Of a DNA stretch of 64,000 bases, positions 40,937 through 51,500 are shown piece by piece. The stretch is from Luteolibacter flavescens (GTDB taxonomy: Bacteria; Verrucomicrobiota; Verrucomicrobiia; Verrucomicrobiales; Akkermansiaceae): contig NZ_JAPDDS010000004.1 of assembly GCF_025950085.1 (NCBI RefSeq), forward strand, positions 310,001-374,000. Direction: 5' to 3'. A model generated the notes under the pieces. It was given only the letters and a program-made list of their open reading frames with translations. It did not search any database and was not told where the DNA came from. Position 1 is the stretch's first letter. Each line of letters opens with the position of its first letter. The position numbers and the translations under genes were made by a program.

Positions 40937-41602
40937 ATGTCACTCTCCCTTTCCCGCTCCATCCTGCTCCTCGCCTGCATGCTGCCGCTCGCCGTCGCGC
41001 GCGGCCAGGAGGCGGCGGAGGACCCGCAGGCCGCCGCGAATGCGAAGCTCCGTGCCTCGCTGCGCGACACCATGCTCCAGCTCCGCACCGCGCAGACCGA
41101 GGCCGCGCAGGCCAAGGCGGACAAGGCGCTGGCCGACGAGAAGATCGCCGAGCTGACTAAGAAGTCCGCCGACCTGGCAAAGCAGTCCGCCGAGGACCAG
41201 GCCGCATCGAAGAAGGCGATCGAGAAGCTCACCGTCGATTACAAGGAGCTTGAGACGAAATACGCTGCACTCGACCAGGCGCTCGCGAAGTGGAAGGAAG
41301 GCTACGCCAAGGCCGCCGCCGTCGCGAACGCGAAGGAAGGCGAGCGTGCGAAGCTGGCCGACGAGAAGTCCGTGCTCCAGGCAAAGGTGCGCGACCACAA
41401 GTCGCAGAACCTCGAGCTCTACCGTCTCGCGACCGAGATCCTGGAACGCTACCGCAGCTTCGGCGTGGGTGACGCGCTGAAGGCCCGCGAGCCCTTCACC
41501 GGCATCACGAAGGCCCGCCTGGAATCCCAGGTGCAGGACTACCGCGACAAGGTCGAGGACGCCCGCATCCCCGCCGAGGGCGAGAAGAAAGCAGCCCGCT
41601 GA
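40937..41602 (+). CDS. Periplasmic coiled-coil protein
   Basis: The protein has 221 residues with signal peptide MSLSLSRSILLLACMLPLAVARG. Residues about 35-165 are a continuous Ala/Lys/Glu-rich coiled coil (LRASLRDTMLQLRTAQTEAA, KADKALADEKIAELTKKSADLAK and so on). The end FGVGDALKAREPFTGITKARLES looks folded, with a basic tail. It begins one base after the porin stop, so the two are translationally linked. A periplasmic scaffold or chaperone between porin, TonB and exoprotein is a reasonable guess; no family name can be assigned with confidence. Confidence 0.82.
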   Translation: MSLSLSRSILLLACMLPLAVARGQEAAEDPQAAANAKLRASLRDTMLQLRTAQTEAAQAKADKALADEKIAELTKKSADLAKQSAEDQAASKKAIEKLTVDYKELETKYAALDQALAKWKEGYAKAAAVANAKEGERAKLADEKSVLQAKVRDHKSQNLELYRLATEILERYRSFGVGDALKAREPFTGITKARLESQVQDYRDKVEDARIPAEGEKKAAR

Positions 41603-41642
41603 TCCCGTCACGGCATCCCGACTATCACCGTTTCATCTTTTC

Positions 41643-42527
41643 ATGCATCGCATCCTTTTCTCCTGCCTCGCCCTGCTTGCCCCGCTGCACGCGCAATCCG
41701 CCAAGACCGTCGTCGCCAAGGTGGGCGATGCCGAGGTCTATGTGGACGACCTGCAAGGATGGCTCGCCGGCCTGGAACCCGCCCAGCGCGAGGCTGCCAA
41801 GAAGCAACCATCGCTGCTCACGGAGGCCGTTCGCACCCTGCTCGTGCAGCGCCTGGTGCTGCAGGAAGCCGAGGCGAAGAAGTGGGCGGATCGCCCCGAG
41901 GTCGCCGCGGCCATCCAGCGCCAGCGCTCCACCATCGTTGCCGAGAGCTACCTGCGCTCCGTCGCCCAGCCCGCCGCGGATTTCCCCGATGAGGAGACCT
42001 TGAAGAAGGCCTACGAGGCAGCCGGTGACGCGCTGATGATCCAGCGCCGCCACAAGCTCGCGCAGGTCTTCATCGCCGCTCCAGAAGCTGCAAAGGACAA
42101 GGCCGCGAAGGACGCCGAAGTCGCCGAGGTGAAGAAGAAGCTGGCCGCCGCCGGTGCCGACTTCGCCGCGATCGCCCGCGCGCACAGCGAGGAAGCCGCG
42201 TCCGCAGGCAAGGGCGGCGAGATCGGCTGGCTGGATGAAAATCTCATCGAGGAAGGCATCCGCGCCGAGGTCACGAAGGTCTCGAAGGGTGGCGTCACCC
42301 CGCCGATTCTGCTCAAGGACGGCTGGCATTTCGTCAAGGTGCTCGACCGCGAGGAACCGCGGAAGCTCACCTTCGACGAAGTGAAGCCGCGCCTCGCCGA
42401 GCGCCTCCGCGAGCAGCAGGCACAGGCCGCCAGCCAAGCCTATGTGGCGAAACTGTTGCAGGACCATCCGGTGGTCATCAACGAGATTGAGCTGCCCAAG
42501 GTCCTTGCCGAGCCGAAGTCGAAGTAA
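41643..42527 (+). CDS. Periplasmic peptidyl-prolyl isomerase, SurA/parvulin type
   Basis: The protein has 294 residues with signal peptide MHRILFSCLALLAPLHAQ. An N-terminal SurA-like chaperone region (VVAKVGDAEVYVDDLQGW, LLTEAVRTLLVQRLVLQEAEAKKW) precedes the parvulin domain (about 150-255): RHKLAQVFIAAPE, IARAHSEEAASAGKGGEIGWLDE, GGVTPPILLKDGWHFVKVLDRE. The C-terminal helix (FDEVKPRLAERLREQQAQAA) completes the family layout. It should keep the exoprotein or the barrel proteins of this cluster unfolded or correctly folded in the periplasm. Its place directly before the giant exoprotein gene (32 bp) supports a dedicated foldase. Confidence 0.9.
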   Translation: MHRILFSCLALLAPLHAQSAKTVVAKVGDAEVYVDDLQGWLAGLEPAQREAAKKQPSLLTEAVRTLLVQRLVLQEAEAKKWADRPEVAAAIQRQRSTIVAESYLRSVAQPAADFPDEETLKKAYEAAGDALMIQRRHKLAQVFIAAPEAAKDKAAKDAEVAEVKKKLAAAGADFAAIARAHSEEAASAGKGGEIGWLDENLIEEGIRAEVTKVSKGGVTPPILLKDGWHFVKVLDREEPRKLTFDEVKPRLAERLREQQAQAASQAYVAKLLQDHPVVINEIELPKVLAEPKSK

Positions 42528-42559
42528 CCCGTTTCCGAGTTCTCTTTTCCCCGTCCGTC

Positions 42560-45500
42560 ATGTCGCCCGTCCGCCATCCTCGCCTGCTCCGCCGCACGTC
42601 ACAAGCCGCAGGCACCGCCCTGCTCTTGCTCGGGGAGATCGGCCTGCTCGCCACGCCCGCCATGGCGGGGGATATCCTGCGGGGCGGCAGGGCAGGGGGC
42701 GGAGCACCGCAGGGCGCGGCGAATCCGGTCGGCACCACGCCGCCACCGATCGTGCCCTCCGGCGGCACCACGCGTGACTCGCTCGCGCGCACGGCCATGG
42801 CCATCCAGTCCGTGCAGGCGATGCAGCTCGCCGCGCGCAATCTGGCGAACAACGGCGGCAATCACGCGAACACGAATCCGAACGGCACCGGCGCGATCCT
42901 GCCCGACGTGCCGGACGGCCTCACGCCCGGCGGCCTGCAGGTCGACCCGCGCGTCACCGGCCCCGGCTCGCCCCACTGGACCGGTGCGAACCTTCCCGTC
43001 CAGACCACTACCTCCGGCGGCACCGCGCAGGTCACCGTGAAGCAGACCGCCCAGCAGGCGCTGCTGAATTGGCAGACCTTCAACGTCGGCAAGAACACCA
43101 CGCTCACCTTCGACCAATCGGCGGGCGGTGCCAACGTGGGCCAGTGGACGGCATTCAATTTCATCAACGATCCGCTCGCCAATCCGACGCAGATCCTCGG
43201 GAAGATCGAGGCACCCGGGCAGGTGTATATCATGAACCGCAACGGCATCGTCTTCGGCGGTTCCTCGCAGGTGAATGTCCGCGGCCTCACCGTTTCGTCG
43301 CTGCCGATCAATACGAACCTGATCGCGAACGGCCTGCTGAACAACCCGGACTCGCAGTTCCTTTTCTCCGGCCTCGCCATCCCCGCGGGAGCGAATGGCA
43401 CGCCCGCCTTCACCCCGGAGGCACCTCACCCGGATCTCGGCCGCTATGGCGACGTGGTGGTGGAAGCCGGTGCGATCCTCAACAGCCCCACCGATGCCGC
43501 GAAGGTCGGCGGGCGCATCACGCTCGTCGGTCCGAATGTCACGAACCGCGGCAGCATTCTCACGCCCGATGGCCAGGCCATCCTCGCCGCGGGCATGCAG
43601 GTCGGCTTCGCCGCGCATGATACGAATGACCCGAGCCTGCGTGGCCTGGATGTCTTCATCGGCCAGGCGTCCGGATACGCGGGCACGGCGACGAATGACG
43701 GCCTCATCGAGGCGATGCGTGGCAGCATCGTCATGGCGGGCCGGGCCATCGCGCAGAATGGCGCGCTAACCTCCACCACCTCCGTCGCGCTGAATGGTCG
43801 CATTGATCTGCTCGCGCACTACAATGCGGTCGCGAACACGGCCTACAATCCGACGAACACCACCACGGGCCGCCCCTTCATCTATCAGGATAGCGGCACG
43901 GTCAGCCTCGGCGAGGGGAGCCTCATCAGCATCCTGCCCGAGCTGACCAGCAAGGACACGACCGTGGGCACACAGCTCGCGCTCCGCTCGCAGGTGAATA
44001 TTGCCGGTCGCTCCGTGTATCTCGGCGAGGACTCGCTGATGTACGCTCCGAATGCGAAGGTGAGCATCCAGGCGGGTGAGTGGGTCCGCTTCGGCACGAA
44101 TCCGCAGCCGTCCTTCGTCCAGTCCACCGGTCAGGTCTATCTCGACAAGAACGCGCAGATCGATGTCTCCGGCACCGATGGCGTGGAGGTGGGTGTCGCG
44201 CAGAATATCCTCTCCATCCAGCTCCGCGGTGCGGAGCTCGCGAATTCGCCGCTGCAGCGCGAGGGCCCGCTGCGGAATGCCACGGTGAATGTGGACATCC
44301 GCGATGCCGGCGTCTTCCAGTCGGAAATGTGGGTGGGCACCCCGCTCGCGGACATCTCCGGCTTCGCGAATCTCATCCAGCGCGGCGTGGGCCAGCTCAC
44401 GGTCGCGGGTGGTTCAGTGGACATCGGTGCGGGTGGCTCCTTCGTGATGCAGTCCGGCTCTGGCATCGATGTGTCCGGCGGTTCGACCATCTTCAAGGGC
44501 GGCGTGGTGAAGACGACGCGCCTCGTCACGGCGGATGGCAGCCTCGTCGATATCGCCGATGCACGTCCGGACGAGACCTACCTGGGCATCTACGACGGCC
44601 TCACCGCCGAGGTAAACCGCAAGTGGAGCGTCAGCAATCTCTACAAGAACCCGCTCGGCCCGAGTGGCGAGCGCTACGAGGCAGACTCCGTCCAGGGCGG
44701 TGCCGGTGGCTCCATTTCCATCGCTGCGCCTTCCATGGCTCTCGATGGGAAATTCACCGGCGAGACGGTAAATGGCGCCTACCAGCGCGACACGCCCGCG
44801 CAGGCGGCGAAGCTGAGCCTCTCCTTCACCTCGCAGGACAAGAGCTACGCGAGCCTGCCGCTTCACGCACCGACACCGCCTACCGTCACCTTCCAGAGCG
44901 GCGTCACCCAGACCGCCGTCGCGGCCTTCCAGGTGGATGCTGCGGGGAATGCCGCGCCGCTCTCCGCCGAGCGCCAGGAGAATGTCTATCTCTCGCCGGA
45001 GCTCCTCGCTGGCGATGGCTTCGGCTCGCTGACGGTTTACAATCCCGATGGCGACATCGTCGTCCCGGAGAATGTCTCGCTTGTCGCCCCGGCGCTCGGA
45101 TCGATCTCGCTCACGGGCACGAATGTCACCGTGGATGGCAGCATCATCGCGCCCGGCGGCAGCATCACCTTCAAGTCGTCGAACTTCACCCTCGACATGC
45201 TGAACCAGATCGCGGGCGGCAATGTGCTGCCCGCACCGCTGGCGGACCGCGGGGTCTTCACGCTGGGTGAGAAGGCGGTGATCAGCACCGCGGGCATGAT
45301 CGTGGACGATCGCCCCACCACTGCCGGCTCTCCACAGGGCACGCGCGCGGTGGACGGCGGCTCGGTCAGCATCGACGCGTATTCCACCACGCTCTCGACG
45401 GGCGGCCTCATCGATGTGTCCGGCGGCGCGATCATGTCCGAGCGCGGGCGCGTCACCTATGGCGACGGCGGCTCCATCACCGTGGCCGACGGCAGCGATG

Positions 45501-48500
45501 ATTCCCCGGTAGGCACGCTGCAGGGCGGTCGTCTCCAGCTCGGTGCCACGCTGAAGGGCTACTCCGGCGCGAAGGCGGGCTCGCTCACGCTGAATGCCTC
45601 GGCATTCCAGGTCGGCGGGACTTCCACGACTCCGGGCGTGATCGTCCTCCAGCCGGACTTCTTCAATCAGGGCGGCTTCGGCAGCTTCTCGCTCACCGGC
45701 CTCAGCATGCCGGATGGCGCGGGCGGATCCATCCCCGGGCTCTCCATCGCGGAGGGCACCGTGATCGCGCCGGTGGTACAGGGCCTCATCGCCAGCAGCC
45801 CGGACTCGCCGGTCTTCTCGCTTTCCACCGTGCTCCAGGAGGAGGGCGTGCGCACTCCGGTGAGCCTCACCTTCGGCGCGAAGGGCGTCTCCGCCGCTCC
45901 CGTGGGTCTCATCTCCCGCGGCGGCGTGGTGATGGGCGAGGGCGCGGTGATCCGCACGGATGCGCAGGGCACCGTGGTCTTCAATGGCCAGACCGTCGCC
46001 ATCCACGGCACCGTCGAGGCACCGGCGGGCAGCATCACCATCAATGGCGCGAACAGCCTGCCGTCGAACAGCGTGCCGACCAGCGCCGCGGCCACCACGC
46101 TCATCGGCTCCACCGCGCGTCTCTCCACCGCTGGCACCACCGTCCTCACCTCAAATCCCCTCGGCCTCCGCCAGGGCAAGGTGCTCGGTGGCGGCAGCAT
46201 CACCGTCACCGGCAATATCATCGCGGAAACCGGTGCCGTGCTCGATGTCTCCGGCACCAGCGGCGTGCTGGATCTCCCGCCCGGCTACCTTTCCCTCTCC
46301 CGCGCCGAGCAGCGCGCAGCCCGCGGTCGCGACTACGTCCCGGTGACTCGCGAGACGAATGGCGGCAGCATCACTCTCTCCGGGGCACAGATGCTCTACT
46401 CGGATGCTACGCTCGTCGCGAATGCAGGCGGCAAGTCGGCCACCGGCGGCTCGCTCACCGTTTCCTCCGGCCGCTTCATCACGCCCGGACAGGCATATAC
46501 CAGCGCGGACACGAATCTCATCGTCACGCAGACCGGCCCGAATCTTCCTGCGGGAAACCCCGGCATCGGCGAGACACTGCGCGATGCCGATGGCAATGTG
46601 ATCGCGGGCATCGGCAATTTCGCGGTTGACCGCTTCGCCGCGGGTGGCTTCGACTCGCTCACGCTGAATGGCAATGTCCGCTTCGAGGGCGACGTGACCA
46701 TCCAGACGCCGGGCCGCCTGCGCGTGGCCAGCGGTGGCGTCATCACTGCTACGGGGAATGTAGTACTGGATGCCTCGCACGTCGCGCTCGGCCAGGCCTT
46801 CCGCCCGCCCGCCGCGGCAGGCGAGGTGATCACCCGCTTCACCAGCACGGATACCAGCGGCACCACCACCCCCTACGCCTTCGCCCCGGTCCATGGCACG
46901 GGCGATCTCACGGTGAAGGCACAGCTCATCGATGTGGGAGATCTTTCCCTCCAGAGCATCGGCCACGCCGACTTCATCGCCACGAAGGGCGACATCCGCG
47001 GGAATGGCACGCTCAGCGCCGCGGGCGACCTCACCTTCGAGGCCGGGCAGATCTACCCGACCACCGGCTCCGCCTTCAATATCTTCGCCTACGATCACGC
47101 GGGCGGGAAGGGCTCCGTGACCATCCGCAAGGGCGAGCAGCGCGCTCTGCCATACTCGGCCGGCGGCACGCTCTCCATCCACGCGTCCACCATCGTGCAG
47201 GGCGGCACCCTGCGCGCGCCCATCGGCACCATCAATCTCGGCTGGGATGGCACGGGCACCGCGCCGGTGAATCCCATCGCGGGCACCACCGTGGCGGCCC
47301 CGGTCACCACGCACGTCACGCTTTCCTCCGGCAGCGTCACCTCCGTCTCCGCCATCGACCCGGTCACGGGCAAGGGCGTGATCCTCCCGTATGGCCTCAG
47401 CCTCGACGGCAACTCGTGGATCGATCTCGCGGGGAACAACATCACCGTCGGTGGCGTGCCGTCGAAGGAGATCAATCTCGCGGGCCTCGACGTCACCAGC
47501 GAGGCGGGCTCCGTCATCGACATGAGGGGCGGCGGCAATCTCTACGCCTACCGCTGGATCTCCGGCAACGGTGGCCGCAAGGACGTGCTCGACAATTCCG
47601 GTGCCTTCGCCGTGATCCCCGGCTACGGCTTCGACTACGCGCCGTATGCCGCCAATAGCAGCACCTCCACGGTGGGCGGCGATCCCGGCTATGTGAATGC
47701 CGGCCTGCGCGTGGGTGACCAGATCACGCTCGGTGCATCCTCCGGCCTGCCCGCAGGCACCTACACGCTGCTGCCTGCACGCTACGCGCTTCTTCCCGGT
47801 GCCTTCCTCGTCACTCCCGGCAGCGGCACGCCCGCGGGCACGGTGAAGCGCCCCGACGGCTCGGCCATCGTCTCCGGTTACCGGGCGAACAACCTCGACC
47901 CGTCCCGCACCGGCGCGACCGTCATCTCGAATTTCGAGGTGGCCTCCGCGAAGGTCGTCCGCGCGCGCTCGGAGTATCAGGATCTCTACGCGAATACGAC
48001 ACTGCGCGAGGCCGCGATCGCCCGCGAGTTCGCCGTGCCGCGCCTGCCCGTGGATGCGGGCTACCTTTCCTTCACCGCCACCACCGGCATGAGATTGGGA
48101 GGCACCGTCACCTCCACCGCGCCGCAGGGCGGACGTGGCGGCGTGGTCGATATCAATAGCCCTGTGGACATCTTCATCAATGCCACCGGCACCGGCGGCC
48201 CCGAGGGCAGCCTCACGCTCAGCTCCACGTTGCTGAATAGCTTCGGCGCGGAGAGCATCCTCATCGGCGGCATCCGCACCTTTGGCACGGACGGCGCCAC
48301 CGTCAGCGTCGGCACGGGGAATCTGACCGTGGACAATGCCGGGTCTGCACTCACCGGCAGCGATATCATCCTCGTCGCGAAGAACGACCTGACGCTGAAG
48401 GACGGCTCGCTCGTCACCAGCACCGGCTCGGTGAATACCGACGATCTCATCCTCGGCAATGCCGCCGTGGCAGGCAGCGGGGATGGCACGCTGGTCCGCG

Positions 48501-51500
48501 TGAGCGGTGACACCACCACCGGTCTCACGCGCCGCGGTGTCACCTCCGCCACGAATGCCCGCCTGCAGGTGGGCGCGGGCTCCATCCTCACCGGCGGCAG
48601 CATCACGCTCGACTCCACCTACGCCACCTCCTTCGACGGCACCGCGCGCCTGAATGGCACCTCGGTCTCGCTGAACAGCGGCCGCATCAGCCTGCTGCTC
48701 GACGGAGCAGGCACGCTCGACCCCGCGAACTACGGCCTGGTGCTTTCCGGCCAGGCGCTCGCGGCGCTCCAGTCCACGGCGAAGAGCTTGTCGATGACGA
48801 GCTACTCATCGCTCGATGTCTATGGCACCGGCACGGTCGGCTCGCGCGCCTTTGAGCAGCTCTCGCTGCAGGCGTCGTCGATCCGCGGCTTCAATCAGAA
48901 TGGCGGCACCGCCACCTTCACCGCGTCCCACCTCATCCTCGGGAATGCGGGCGACCGCGCGGCAGGTGCGGCACCGGCGGGGCCGCTTGGCGGCACGCTC
49001 GCCTTCGACGCGAGGCAGATCACGCTCGGTGCGAATGACCTGCGCGTGGACAGCTTCGCGAATGTGAGCCTCGCAGCGGATGAACGGCTCGTCGTTTCCG
49101 GCGAGGGGTCCTTCCGCACCGCGGGCGATCTCCAGGTCCGCACCCCGCTCGTCACCGGCCTGAAGGCGGCGAACCATCTCATCGGCTCTGCCGGTCACCT
49201 CAGCGTCACTCGCCCGCCCGGCTCCTCCGCAGGTGCGAATGGCGGGCTCGGCGCGAAGCTGACGCTGGAAGGCGGCACGCTCGACGTGGCCAGCAATATC
49301 ACCCTCTCCAGCGGCGAGCTCACGCTGCGCTCCACGGCGGGCAATGTGAACGTCGGCAATGCCCGAATCGACGTGGGCGGCACCGTGACGCGTTTCGTGG
49401 ATGTCACGCGCTACACCGGCGGCGGCACCGTGAACCTCGAGTCGAAGGGCGGCTCGGTCATCGTCGGCCAGCCCGCCGTCATCTCCGTGGCCGCGGTTTC
49501 CGGCGGTGGAAATGCAGGCACGCTGAATGTGAGCGCCGCCGATGGCAGCCTCGTGCTCGATGGCACCATCGATGCCTCCGCAGGCAGCACCGGGCTGAAG
49601 GGCCGCTTCACGCTGGATGCCGGCTCACTCCCGGGAGAGAGCCTCGCTACTCTCGACGCGACCTTGAACAAGGGCGGCTTCACCCGCTCCCGCGACTACC
49701 GCTTCCGCAACGGCGACGTGCTCATCGACGGCCTCGCCACCTCCGGCACCTATCGCGTCGCGACGGACAACGGATCGATCACCGTCACCGCGGCTGGAGA
49801 GATCGACGCCTCGGGCAAGACCGGCGGTACCATCGACCTGAAGGCGCACCGCAGCCTCATCCTCGAGGATGGAGCTTCGCTCAGCGTCGCCGCGCGCGAA
49901 TTTGACTCCGCTGGCAAGGGCGGCTCCATCGTCCTGGAAGCCGGTGCGCATCGGAATGGCGTGATCGACACCACGGCACTGCTCGACCTCCGGACGGGTG
50001 CCGTGCTCGACCTTGGCGTGGCCGCGCAGACCGCGGACAGCGCGAAGCAGGGGAAATATGCCGGAACGCTCCACCTGCGTGCGCCGCGCAATGCCGCGAA
50101 CACGGACCTCCAGGTCGCGGCCATCGGCAGCACGATCAACGGGGCCTCCAGCATCCTCGTGGAGGGTTACAAGGTATACGATCTCACCGGCACGCCGAAT
50201 GGCACCATCACCTCCGGCGTGCAGGGCCAGATCCTCGCCGACGGGAATGCCTTCCTCGGCAGCACCGGCAATACCGGCGCGAACTACACCGCCATGATGA
50301 ACCGCCTGACCGGCGGGAATGCGGCGCTCGACCTGATCCTCGCTCCGGGTGCCGAGATCATCAACCGCACCGGCAATCTCACGCTCGGCAGCACGGGTTC
50401 CACCGCGAGCGAGGACTGGAATCTCTCCACCTTCCGCTTCGGGCCGCGCGGTGCGGCCGGCGTGCTCACGCTGCGCGCGGCGGGCGACCTGAAATTCCAC
50501 AATGCGCTCAGCGACGGCTTCTCCGGGGGCACCAGCCTCTGGCTCTCGCCGCTGAATGCCTACAATGCCGCGCTGCCGGCGAATTCGCAGACCTGGTCCT
50601 ACCGCCTCACCGCGGGTGCGGATTTCTCGGCAGCGAGCTTCCGCGAGGCCATTGACGGCACGGGCTCGCTCGACCTTGGCAAGGCCATCGGGTCCGCCTC
50701 TGCCACCGGTGGCAGCAACGCGACCACCGCGTCCATCATCGGAAATGCCTTCCAGGTCATCCGGACCGGCTCCGGGAACATCGACATCACCACCGGTGAT
50801 GCGGTCCGCCTGCTGAATCCCTTCGCGTCGATCTACACGGCGGGCACACGTCTCGCGAATGCGAACTCGATCTTCGCCGAGAGCGACTTCGTCACGCCTA
50901 TCCTCACGGGGAACAACAGCAACGGCAGCCTGGGCGCGACCCAGCAGACCTACGCCGCCTCCTACAGCATGGCGGGTGGCAATGTCACCATCACCGCGGG
51001 CGGGAACATCGAGCGGAAGACGAACAACAACTCCGGCCTCATCGACGACTCGTCACGCCAGCTCCCGAACAACTGGCTCTACCGCCGCGGCCTCGTGGGT
51101 GCGGACGGCACGTATGGATCCGTCCGCGTCTCAACCGGACTCGGCGGTGCGACCGACGCCGCTGCCTCCACCACCTGGTGGGTGGACTTCAGCAATTTCT
51201 TCCAGAGTGTCGGCGCGCTCGGTGGTGGCAATGTCACCATGACCGCGGGCAACGACATCACCAACGTGGATGCCGTGATCCCGACGAATGCCCGCACGCC
51301 GCGCGGTACGCCTGATGCCACGAAGCTCGTGGAGCTGGGCGGCGGCGATCTCACCGTGACCGCCGGTGGCGACATCAGCGGCGGCGTTTACTACGTCGAG
51401 CGCGGCCGCGGCATCCTGGATGCCGGTGGCAGCATCACGACGAATGCCACGCGCTCGCTCTCGCTCGGCCTGCTGGGGAATCTGAACAACCCGGCGGCGG